This document shows positions 26,105-34,672 of a stretch of 64,000 nt of DNA, piece after piece; the first letter of the stretch is position 1; each line of letters opens with the position of its first letter. Below the pieces are notes generated by a model. The model made no database searches. It had not been told where the DNA came from and saw only the letters and a list, made by a program, of their open reading frames with translations. The stretch is from Ctena decussata (lineage: Eukaryota > Mollusca > Bivalvia > Lucinida > Lucinidae), in the NCBI GenBank assembly GCA_963989385.1, contig OZ022499.1, forward strand, positions 81,209,903 to 81,273,902, read 5' to 3'. The position numbers and the translations under genes are program-made.

Positions 26105-26695
26105 ATGAATACGCTAGAACTGACGGCCCTTCTGACCAAGGCGTCTCAACTTATGCATTTGAACGCCAAAGTAGTCTCGAAGGATCTCCTGCCACAGAAG
26201 AAGCCACTGGATGTGAAAGCATACATCATTAATACAGATGACTCGGACCAACCAGGAGAACATTGGGTGGCCTTATACTTCAAAGATGACAAGGCGATTT
26301 ACTTCGATTCATATGGACAGCCACCATTAGAAGACTACATTCTACCATTCATACAAAGAAATACCAAGACGTGGATAGAAAATACAGAGTTGCTTCAGAG
26401 TCCATGGAGTAAAGTGTGTGGAATGTATTGTATCTACATACTACATCAGCTAAGCAGAGGACTAGATCTGAAGACGGCCATTCACGAGAACCTGATGGGA
26501 ACAGGAGAAGATTCATACCAAAATGACAGAGACATTGAAATGTGGTTCAGTTTGAATTATGGAAGACTATACTTATCAGTGAAAAAGACAATATCACCAC
26601 CAGACCAGTTCTTTGAACATAGGATTCAAAGTTGTAAATGCTTAAGATATACCAATTGTTTATCAAAGAAATATCCAATGTATACGATGTTGTAG
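26105..26695 (+). CDS. PRO: Ulp1/adenain-like cysteine protease of the Polinton (196 aa)
   Basis: C48/C5-type protease that in adenoviruses and relatives cleaves virion precursors. The catalytic residues are visible in family order: His53 in GEHWVALYF, Asp68 in YFDSYG, Gln98 of the oxyanion hole in LLQSPWSKVCG, and the nucleophile Cys105 in CGMYC. The length is close to adenain. It lies 24 nt after the Cys/His gene as the last gene before the right TIR, a common Polinton position. AATAAA follows at 26769. The Cys-rich C-terminal tail (SCKCLRYTNCLSKKYP) is an extension of unclear role. Intact. Confidence 0.88.
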   Translation: MNTLELTALLTKASQLMHLNAKVVSKDLLPQKKPLDVKAYIINTDDSDQPGEHWVALYFKDDKAIYFDSYGQPPLEDYILPFIQRNTKTWIENTELLQSPWSKVCGMYCIYILHQLSRGLDLKTAIHENLMGTGEDSYQNDRDIEMWFSLNYGRLYLSVKKTISPPDQFFEHRIQSCKCLRYTNCLSKKYPMYTML

Positions 26696-26722
26696 ATATG
26701 TTTGTAAACGATGGCAGAGGGA

Positions 26723-27128
26723 CGACCCTAATCCTTTGTCAATCGTCAGTTAGTTCGTTAGCGGGGTAAATAAAGTTCTGTTATTGAAAAAAATCCAGTC
26801 TTTGTTATTTTTTCAGGTAAACTTTAGAAGGCTAGTAAGAAATAATTTCAGTCCAGAACATTAAAATCTTGAGATACAAGATTTTATAATCCCCAAGGAA
26901 CAAGTACTGACGCTATAGAGTTATGCGACCCTAATCCTTTGTCAATCGTCAGTTAGTTCGTTAGCGGGGTAAATAAAGTTCTGTTATTGAAAAAAATCCA
27001 GTCTTTGTTATTTTTTCAGGTAAACTTTAGAAGGCTAGTAAGAAATAATTTCAGTCCAGAACATTAAAATCTTGAGATACAAGATTTTATAATCCCCAAG
27101 GAACAAGTACTGACGCTATAGAGTTATG
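26723..27128 (+). repeat. Two tandem 203 bp units inside the right arm
   Basis: 26723-26925 and 26926-27128 are identical as far as I can read, each starting CGACCCTAATCC and ending CGCTATAGAGTTATG. The terminal CTATAGAGTTATG is also the inner edge of the right TIR (27258), and each unit holds sequence resembling the TIR interior (AAGGCTAGT.AGAAATAA). A partial third TIR-derived copy is at 27116-27200. Confidence 0.9.
26769..26774 (+). terminator. Polyadenylation signal of the right-arm transcription unit
   Basis: AATAAA 74 nt after the protease stop. Because it lies in a duplicated 203 bp unit it recurs at 26972-26977. Both are in sense orientation within the amylase intron and could cause premature amylase mRNA ends. 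Confidence 0.6.
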
Positions 27129-27200
27129 CCTCTGGTATAGTGAGGCCCTGAGATACAGGGCCAAGAGACTCATAGCAGACGCATATTACTGTAAAGCCTC
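27116..27200 (+). repeat. Partial duplicate of the inner right TIR
   Basis: About 85 bp matching 27258-27342 with a few substitutions (GGCCCTGAG for GGTCTTGAG, TTACTGTAAAG for TTGCTGTATAG). The intervening 27201-27257 appears unique. Confidence 0.85.
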
Positions 27201-27257
27201 AGAAATTGAACAGAATGAACAAGAGTATGCCACAGCAACTCACACCATCAACTGTCA

Positions 27258-27526
27258 CTATAGAGTTATGCCTCTGGTATAGTGAGGTCTTGAGATACAG
27301 GGCCAAGAGACTCATAGCAGACGCATATTGCTGTATAGCCTCCTACGACATCTCCTATGCCATATTACATAGACTTCCCGCCTGAAAAAAAGACTAAGTT
27401 ATTTCAAACTAGCCTTTTCAAGCTTACTAAAGCGATGTCATCTATGGGGACTCCCGGCCCGAGACTGCCCCAGGCTGCGGACTTAGTCTCCGGCCGGGAG
27501 TCCCCATAGTGACGTCCTTTACTACT
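27258..27526 (-). repeat. Polinton right terminal inverted repeat (269 bp)
   Basis: Inverted partner of 15219-15487. The inner 85 bp or so is also present as a diverged direct copy at 27116-27200, so the right arm has undergone local duplication. Confidence 0.95.
27445..27506. other. Subterminal hairpin in right TIR
   Basis: Inverted copy of the left hairpin, identical in sequence. Both sit exactly 20 bp inside the element ends, so the terminal 20 bp plus hairpin form a conserved end structure. Confidence 0.85.
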
Positions 27527-27532
27527 GACGTC
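27527..27532. repeat. Right target-site duplication GACGTC
   Basis: Copy of the left-flank hexamer directly after CTTTACTACT at the right end. On this side the surrounding bases make the 12 bp palindrome ACTGACGTCAGT (27525-27536), which includes a TGACGTCA cAMP-response-type site. Confidence 0.85.
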
Positions 27533-27553
27533 AGTGACGGCGACCATGTCCCA

Positions 27554-27694
27554 AGGTTATAAAACTTTAGTACATTCTCAACCTCAAAATAAAACACACT
27601 GATTGGCTGCTTCCGAGCACATGCTCGGAAGCAGCCAATCAGTGTGCTTTATTTTGTGTTTGAGATTATTCTTAAGTTTTATAATCTCGAACCC
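27554..27694. mobile_element. Hairpin MITE (family B) 21 bp from the Polinton
   Basis: GGTTATAAAACTTTAGTAC and the inverted right end, with a perfect core GATTGGCTGCTTCCGAGCA / TGCTCGGAAGCAGCCAATC. Belongs with 9733-9875. It lies just outside the Polinton's right target duplication, in the original host flank. Confidence 0.8.
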
Positions 27695-28437
27695 ATGTTT
27701 AATGTGATGTCAGTGCTTTCAGAGCTTTCACGAATGCATTTTATTTAATTGGAGACATTTGATAAAACCAAACGAAGAAACGACCGTATTCCTGAAAGTT
27801 GCATGGTTTCAATAGGGTTCGAGTTTTATGTTAGACCCCATCCACATATACATATTTCGCATGTTCCGTTTACCGACCTGAAGCGATAGTTTCTGTTTTG
27901 TTATGGCATCTAGGGTCCAAAATACTGGTCTATCCAATAAAGTTTATTTTTGCTCGATATATTTACCCGGACAATGAAAAAGTATATCAAATTCGAAACA
28001 AAACAAAAATGCTAAACCTATTTTGCAAGGTATATAATAATTATCTACCTGTTGAAAAGACGGAATACCTGACATTTTTTGGCATGAATCCAAAGTCTGC
28101 CCATTCTAATTGAAAACTCTTTTTGTTCATAAGGTTAACATAAAGCAAACACTACATTTGGCGGCAGCAGACAATGCTTTCTATAAAAATCTATTAACCT
28201 GTTCACATAGAGCTACTTACCCCACCCATTTTCGGTTCAGTCGTATAATATTCATTATTCATTCTCTACATATTAAATAAGAAAAAAGACAGTTTCCACT
28301 AAAGAATCTATATTTAAAAAATAAATGGAAAATAAATCCATTATTTGTGTGAATAGCTAATTGCAACAAATGTCAAGGAGATTTCATGCAATTTAAGACA
28401 GTTTATCTTTTTGTCAGTTTAATACATGTAGGTAAGT
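27695..28437. other. Intronic sequence, nothing recognised
   Basis: AT-rich; a 71-codon frame at 27898-28113 has no recognisable motif and is probably chance. Confidence 0.5.
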
Positions 28438-30144
28438 GGGGGGGGGGGGGTGGGGGGGGGGGTATCAATAAGGTGGGTTTTCTGCATCCTACCAAAGTTT
28501 TATTTTTTAGACTGATGGTATACTCCAGTGTGTCTAGTTTATTGAACCGTATGTGACTTTGGTCGGAAAGCCCTAGTTACTGAGCTATGGGTCCACAGAA
28601 GTGGGTGGGGTAATTCAACATGGTTTTAGCCTGTCTTGAAAATATTCTCATTTGGTAGAAGAGTATAACAGACAGACAGCGTATGATAAAATGATTAACA
28701 GAACATCTGAAATGTATTTCCATATCATTTTGTTTGGTTTAATGGAACACATGTTGTCAAAAAATACTTTCTTTGACACTAAGCAAATTTTGATATTTTT
28801 GTCCTCTATTTTCAATATTTATTGGCATCACTGCTAAGTAAACTGACTAGTAATCACCAAACTCATGTCAAGGAAGCACCTTGACCAGGACAATCGGATG
28901 ATGGGACCAAGATTTCACATTGACCTAGTTTTCATGGTTGACTGAACACATAAACTTGCTTGGAAGGTTTTCATTCAATTACGAAACTTTGGTCAAATTA
29001 ACTGCTAAATTATGTCCCACATCCCCGCCACTACAGGCGAGTGAATACATATTGGCTTCGGTGCGGATCTCATCTGTGTCGGCGTCTGTGTTGGCGTCAC
29101 ATATTAAGTCCTTCTGTGACCTTGAAAATGAGGTCAAGGTCACCAAAATCTGATCACTTCTTAAGCTTGTCCTAATGATATATCCTTGCAAGTATTGTGG
29201 AATTGTGATTATTGTTTCAAAAGATATCGTAGGTACAGGAAATTGTCACGCCTACGCCGATGCAAAAAAATAACAGTTTAAGACCTTCTGTGACCTTGAA
29301 AATGGGGTCAAACTAAACAAAACCGAATCAGCTGTTTGGCTTGTCCCAATTGTGTATGCAAGCAAGCTTGCTCAAATTCCACGGATGCATGTTTGGTAAA
29401 ATTCCATCTGTCGATTTAAGAAATATAGTGGGTACAAACTGTCACACCGACGACGACAAAGACACTGACGGGATCCGCACTGAAACCAATATGTCTCCCC
29501 TCATCATAATTATGTGGTAGTGGAGGGGGGCAAAATTTAGCTATCAAGATATTAATTTGACCAAAGTTTTATATTTCTAGGTTATAAAGTTGAATGAAAA
29601 CCATCTTCTAAGCAAGTTTATGTGTTCAGTCAACCATGAAAACTAGGTCATGGTGATATTCTGGTCCCATCATCCAATTGTCCTGGTCAAGGTGCTTCCC
29701 TGGCATGAGTTTGATGATTACTAGTCAGTTAATTTTGCAATGGTGCCAATAAATATTGAAAATAGAGGACAAAAATATCAAAAATTGCTGGATGTTAAAT
29801 GAAGTCTTTTTTGACATCATATGTTAACATTAAACCAAACAAAATGATATGGAAATACATTTCAGATGTTCTGTTAATCATTTTATCAAACACTGACTGT
29901 CTGTTATACTCTTCTACCAAATGAGAATATTTTTTCAAGACAGGCTAAAACCATGTTGAATTACCCCACCCACTTCTGTGGACCCATAGCTCAGTAACTA
30001 GGGCTTTCCGACCAAAGTCACATATGGTTCAATAAACTAGATACACTGGAGTATACCATCAGTCAAAAAAATAAAACTTTGGTAGGATGCAGAAAACCCA
30101 CCTTCTTCATACCCCCCTCCCCCCCCCCCCCTTCCCCCCCCCCC
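28438..30144. mobile_element. Large foldback element with ~570 bp arms and poly-G/poly-C ends
   Basis: The left arm 28438-29003 is inverted at 29552-30144 with scattered differences (for example GTGGGTGGGGTAATTCAACATG against its complement). The outermost bases are G-runs (28438-28462) on the left and C-runs (about 30111-30144) on the right. The centre contains GACCTTGAAAATGAGGTCAAGG and a related copy. No transposase is visible. Confidence 0.8.
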
Positions 30145-30260
30145 TTTATAATAAACAGTAAGAGGTTTGTGACTGATTCTTTTGAAAAAAAATAAACAAA
30201 CATAATAATTGATTTTTGGGTATTTCCAAATTAGCATTTACTATGCTTCCAAGAATTTCT

Positions 30261-30562
30261 GGGGCCGTACTTATAAAACAACTTAAGTGGTTGTTATGTT
30301 GTTGCTAAGGCTGAATTTCTATGAAGGAGATTCCCTACAGCTATGAAATTTGCTCTGGAGGAACAGTCTGTGTCTGTTTCAGACTGTTCCTCCAGAGCGA
30401 ATTTCATAGTTGTAGGGAATCTCCTTCATAGAAATTCTGCCTTAGCAACAAACAGACTGTTCATCCAGAGCGAATTTCATAGTTGTAGGGAATCTCCTTC
30501 AAAGAAATTCTGCCTTAGCAACAGCATAGCAACGACTTAGGTCATTTTATAAATACGGTCCC
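30261..30562. mobile_element. Foldback MITE (family C) beside the terminal amylase exon
   Basis: GGGGCCGTACTTATAAAAC to TTTATAAATACGGTCCC, with the right arm partly duplicated (GAATTTCATAGTTGTAGGGAATCTCC occurs twice, split here by its repeats near 30399 and 30472). It ends 15 nt before the acceptor of the exon at 30578. Confidence 0.8.
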
Positions 30563-30577
30563 TGATTTTTATTTTAG

Positions 30578-30821
30578 GTATGGTGATCACTACTGGCTGG
30601 TAGATATAGACATGGACTGCAGTCGAACCGACAACGGCTGGTTTGATTTTAAAGGAATCGTAAATGGTCAGTGGGAAAACAATATTCACCAAGGAACATG
30701 CACTGGGGCCGGGGCTTCTGGCGCTCCTCCACAGAACTCTCGGAACCACAGAGCAAAATGTGGCATGATGAATGTTTATCATTTTGGATCGGGTGATTGT
30801 GAAATAAAGCCGATTCCATAG
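30578..30821 (+). CDS. amy: Alpha-amylase-like, terminal exon of C-terminal domain
   Basis: Follows acceptor TTTTATTTTAG at 30577 and, joined in phase 2, reads YGDHYWLVDIDMDCSRTDNG, then GWFDFKG, GTCTGAGASG and RAKCGMMNVYHFG, ending at TAG 30819-30821. WLVDIDMDCSRT..GWF(D/E)FK is a recognisable signature of the invertebrate amylase C-terminal domain. The intron before it is 17.2 kb and holds the Polinton. A 302 bp foldback MITE ends only about 15 nt upstream of the exon, immediately before the pyrimidine tract. The exon is intact, with its cysteines preserved, which argues against long-term decay of the gene. Confidence 0.85.
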
Positions 30822-30822
30822 A

Positions 30823-30828
30823 ATTAAA
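30823..30828 (+). terminator. Possible polyadenylation signal of amylase-like gene
   Basis: ATTAAA, the commonest variant of AATAAA, occurs two bases after the stop codon. Very short 3' UTRs occur in some amylase genes, but no AATAAA or GU-rich element makes this firm. Confidence 0.3.
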
Positions 30829-30892
30829 ATACGATTAATGTTCCCGTACGTTTTATTATTTTTTCAATGTAGTGTAGCATTAGCGCTGCTTT

Positions 30893-31017
30893 TGAGCCGC
30901 AACATGACAAAACCAACAATGTGGTTGTGCACCAAGCACAGACTCAGATCTGATCAGAGTCTTCGCTGTCCGCATGAAAGTGGCTTATACCCCTAGCTAC
31001 CCTTAAAGTGCTTAAAA
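30893..31017. mobile_element. Foldback MITE (family A), half copy
   Basis: TGAGCCGCAACATGACAAAAC followed by CAGAGTCTTCGCTGTCCGCATG as in 14351-14590, but the second arm is missing. Confidence 0.65.
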
Positions 31018-32509
31018 ACAAACAGATATTCCCCCACCACCCCAGTCAAAAATAAGGGTACAGTTATGGTTCTTATTATCTGAACATCAATTGAAAATGC
31101 TTTATATTTTTACAAAGTTTCGTAAAAATATTTGCTGTGTTTGTAAAGCTATAGAGAGGATCAGTTTCCATACTAAGAAGTATAAAGGGACAGAAGAATT
31201 GTAATGGTTTCATACCAATATTTACATGACGGACATCTTGGCCATCAGAACCATTCAAGCTGGTTATCGTTTCCCTGACTCATGGAGGGTTCCATGTGAC
31301 ATTTTACTTTAAATATATTCTTTTTAGAAATTGTATTATATAAATATAGTAAACAATACATGCTTGGGATTAGAACGAGAGCTGGACGTTTATAGAGTTC
31401 TTCTTTCGAGTAGTTTCGTTTGGCGGAGACGTCTGAATCTGTTGAAATAAATGACCGTGATCAAAGGCCAAAGAATGACCTTGACCCAGGGGCGTAACTA
31501 GGGGCAATTTCATAATACGCACAACCATGTTTTATTCTCTACTTCTTGTAGTGAAAGCTAGTATTTCAGCCACTTTGGTAATTGGTATTGAAATCTTGTC
31601 TAATTTATAAATATTCAGCATGCAAATATGCAGGTGCGTTTTGAAATTTTGTCAATTTTGACAAAATTTCAATACGCACTTGCGTATTTGCCGTATAGGT
31701 AGCTACGCCCTTGCAAGTTGACCTATGGTACTCTGAAATTTTCAAGTACTCATCTAGTTGACTGGATATACCAGAGTCTTCGGAAATATAGTATTGCCTT
31801 TTCTCATATAACAGTGATTCTTGAAAAAATGGTAACTCAGCATTTCCTTATGCAGCAGACTTAATGCACATATATACACACAATATATATGATGGGGGTG
31901 GGGGAGAGTGGGGAACAATACTCAGTTAGCCAAAGAAGAAGCATGGTCAAAAGTAGTAATGTGATCTTAAAGGATTATATTTGTACCATGACCTTGAAAT
32001 GCGGTCAATGTCACATAGATATAATCAAAACTATTCTATGTAAGATCACTTTGAACATAATTTACAGTTAAGCTCAACAATTACGTCAACGCATGTTTAA
32101 CGTATTTAACAGAGACAAAAGCACTTGAGAAGTCATTTGTTTTGCAAGCTACATGTCATAGCTGTAAATGCAAAACAAACGTCAGTGATCCGGAAAACGT
32201 TTTAATTATGAGGAAAATTCGCGCCTTAAGGATAGAAATCCTTTGCTTGGCAAAGAAAGACAACAGGGCCTTTTGATTCCCATTACAAAGTTTCCCCGAG
32301 GCAGTTTCAGCAAGCGACCAAAAATCCAGAAAAAGAGAGTGAATCTGTCAGAGAGTGGTTTTTCCCCCTTTCCCCCGGAAAAATGACTACAAGAAAAACG
32401 GCTATATAGTGGATTGTCGGGACCTCATAGAGCCACTTTTCCCCCATAGTCCCTTTTCCCCCACCGAGAAATTGGCTATAAGTGAATTTGGTATGGATTT
32501 TTGCATTTT
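31018..32509. other. Region downstream of the amylase-like gene with one small TIR element
   Basis: Apart from the element at 31487-31713 I recognise no gene. Pyrimidine-rich CCCCTTTCCCCC tracts occur at 32360-32460 just before the tandem array begins. Confidence 0.5.
31487..31713. mobile_element. hAT-like MITE
   Basis: CAGGGGCGTAACTA at the left, TAGCTACGCCCTTG at the right, typical of hAT termini. A central palindrome AAATTTTGTCAATTTTGACAAAATTT is at about 31645-31670. No clear 8 bp duplication is visible. Confidence 0.65.
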
Positions 32510-32646
32510 CATGGATAACTTTCCACGCCACTGTTTAAAAATCGATAATCGATATTCGCGAATAGAGCTGGTAATGAAATACACTATGAGATATGGGCAA
32601 GTCATCTTTTCCTTCTTATTTTATTTTTCTTTATATTCAAATCCAT

Positions 32647-33000
32647 TTTTCCGTGTTCATTTCGAAAACCGCATTAATTTGCGAACAGCCTGATATAATT
32701 TATGAAAAGATTGCGTAAGAAATACCGCGGTCATTTTTTAGTTTAAGTTGACTACCCTCAAAATGTATAGAATATATAGTAAATCATGACTTTTTTACTG
32801 CGTTGATCAAAGTTTTTACCCGCATATGTCTCTTTTGTTCATAAAATGAAAATTTTCCGTGTTCATTCCGAAAACTACAATTATTCAGCATTTTACTGAT
32901 ATAATTTTTATTGAAATAGGAAGTAAAACAGTGCGGTCATTTTTACATTTTCGATCAGCACCCTTATTTTCTATGCTGGCCGCAAATATCCAACAGAATT
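32647..33000 (+). repeat. Internal 204 bp duplication within the satellite unit (first copy shown)
   Basis: TTTTCCGTGTTCATTTCGAAAAC near 32647 recurs as TTTTCCGTGTTCATTCCGAAAAC near 32851; both are followed by TGATATAATTT, then GCGGTCATTTTT. Diverged, and repeated in every unit. Confidence 0.75.
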
Positions 33001-33683
33001 CACACATTACTCCAGGTGGCGTAGAAAGTTGCGGACGCTAAAGGCGTTCTACAAGGGGAATATTCCAGTGCTCACTGTTTTATATGACCAGATTGCTCTT
33101 GTAAGGGGAGGAAAGTTTGGGGGGGGTGGGGGGGTGGGCGGGGAGGTAAATAACTTGATGAACGCAAAATTCATAAAGTGTCCTCCCTGGATTTTTCAAA
33201 TAAATAGTACTATGAGATATGATGAACAGGACATATGTAATATCATTAATCTTACTGTTTTCTTCAGAAAAAATGCGTTTTTCTACCAAATTGTCTGCTT
33301 GGTAACGTTTGTTTTCCGCTGAAATGCTTTAATTTCGTCCGACATATAAGTTCGGCAAAAACAACGTTTGGCTTCTGAGACCAGACTTGTTAGCTCTAAG
33401 GTTTGACAATTGATTGATTGACTTGTTTTGGGTTTAACGGCCCTTTGAGACAGTATTTCAGTCTATATCAGGCCGTCTCCCAGAGAGAGGGAGAAAGAAA
33501 AGAGAAATAATAGAAGAGAGAAAAATGTCCAAACAACCCCCCCCCCCCCCGCACCTACTGCAAGCACAGTAGGCCCTTGCCGTACAATGTTCCAAATGAG
33601 TAGGACGCCCCGGCACTGGAAGTTACATACAGCGCCATTGCACCACCCGACCACCCCCAAGATTTGACAAGCTGATTACCATA

Positions 33684-33877
33684 TTAATTCGGCCATAAGA
33701 CGGAGGTTCATTTCCCCCCACACAAACAGAATGACCCCAAAAATCTGAAACCTACAGTAACTGTGCTGTAAGACCGGATTTCTCTTACGGTCTAAAAAAG
33801 CTCAAGATCCATCTTAAAAGATGGACCTAGAATTTTGTCTTCTTCTTTGGAGGAAATCCCGTCTTATAACTGAATAA
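33684..33877. mobile_element. TIR element a within the satellite unit (first copy shown)
   Basis: TTAATTCGGCCATAAGACGG at the left, CCCGTCTTATAACTGAATAA at the right; 194 bp. Same family as 33985-34180 and the intron 2 element at 12301-12625. Confidence 0.65.
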
Positions 33878-33984
33878 AAAGTTTCATCATGTGTCAACAG
33901 AGACGATTCAGTTCCAACATTTATGAGCAGGTTGTTCTGTAATGTGAGTTATTAGCTCTTGGATTGGGTAACCTGACTGCCAGA

Positions 33985-34180
33985 TTAATTCGGCTACAAG
34001 ACGGGGCTTCCCTCACCCCCAGTAAAAAAACCCACACAAGAACCTCCAATGCGTTCAATAGTAATTTTGCTATAAAACCGGTTAATCTTGTACAGTCTAA
34101 AGTCTACATCCATCTTAAAAGATGGAACTAGAATTTTGTCTACTTCCTTGGAGGGAAATACGCGTTTTATTACCGAATAA
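33985..34180. mobile_element. TIR element b within the satellite unit (first copy shown)
   Basis: TTAATTCGGCTACAAGACGG at the left, GCGTTTTATTACCGAATAA at the right; shares CCATCTTAAAAGATGGA and CTAGAATTTTGTCT with element a, about 301 bp upstream. Confidence 0.65.
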
Positions 34181-34611
34181 AGGCATATATCATGTGCTAT
34201 TAGCAAAGATTATGATCCGACTCATATGTACAGTCTGTTCTGTGACGTACGGTTTGTATATTCAAAAGCGCATGCACAAATCAAAATTAAACATTTCAGG
34301 CGCGTCATGAAAAATGTATACTCATACATAGAATAAACGCACGAATTACGCTTGTCTGAACCAGCCTGTACATGGTACTCCACAGTCTGATCAGACCTGC
34401 ACAGTTCCCTTTCAAAATTGTGCATGCCTAGATATTTTCTTTGCGAAGATCTCACGCTAAATCAGTATATTTTGTATGTGTGCAGGTTGGCAGTGTTTGT
34501 ATATGCAGACGGTAGTTTTTGCAGGATGCGGACAATAACACCCTTTAATATACAAAGTGATAATTAATGTTACGCTCGATTAACCCGCCAAATACCCGAA
34601 AAATATTTGGT

Positions 34612-34672
34612 AAGGTCGTGGGTTCGAATCCCAGCAGTTGTTAGCTTTTTTTTTTTTTTTTTTTCTTTTTTT
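34612..34672 (+). repeat. tRNA-like box B fragment with T-run in the satellite unit (first copy shown)
   Basis: GGTCGTGGGTTCGAATCCCAGC resembles a tRNA T-arm/box B and is followed by T18 C T8. No box A or cloverleaf is visible upstream, so it looks like the 3' end of a SINE or tRNA relic. Confidence 0.55.

Larger units (their letters stand above)
15219..27526 (+). mobile_element. Polinton/Maverick element, 12.3 kb, lacking DNA polymerase B
   Basis: Bounded by 269 bp inverted repeats with 5'-AG...CT-3' ends and a perfect 6 bp duplication GACGTC (15213-15218 and 27527-27532), both diagnostic of Polintons. It encodes a chromodomain integrase, Ulp1/adenain-like protease, remnants of the FtsK/A32-type packaging ATPase, a double jelly-roll-type major capsid protein, a broken penton-like minor capsid protein, a two-TM protein and several Polinton-typical unknowns. 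The protein-primed DNA polymerase B expected in 15-20 kb relatives is absent. Right-arm genes are all on +, tightly packed with ATGA overlaps; the left arm carries mostly small accessory genes. It sits in sense orientation within the third amylase intron. The single TIR mismatch suggests recent insertion. It is called an endogenous, possibly virus-like, partly disabled element. Confidence 0.95.
1065..30821 (+). other. amy: Alpha-amylase-like gene, 3' part (four exons, 5' end outside window)
   Basis: Four + strand coding segments (1065-2152, 10225-10590, 13128-13359, 30578-30821) encode consecutive parts of a secreted GH13 animal alpha-amylase, which hydrolyses internal alpha-1,4 bonds of starch and glycogen. 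Phases fit: the first enters mid-codon, then introns are phase 1, 1 and 2, and the whole reads 643 codons without a stop to TAG at 30819-30821. Donors are GTAAGC, GTAAGA and GTAAGG; all acceptors end in AG. Intron lengths are 8072, 2537 and 17218 bp. The third contains the entire Polinton at 15219-27526. The signal peptide and first part of the barrel should lie in exons upstream of base 1. Active-site residues are lost (see first exon), so catalytic activity is doubtful although the frame is intact. Exon joining is inferred from phase and family resemblance, not from transcripts. Confidence 0.85.

Noticed and set aside
34612..34645. Possible tRNA gene in each satellite unit
   Set aside because: Only the T-arm/box B region is recognisable; no acceptor, D or anticodon arms can be paired.
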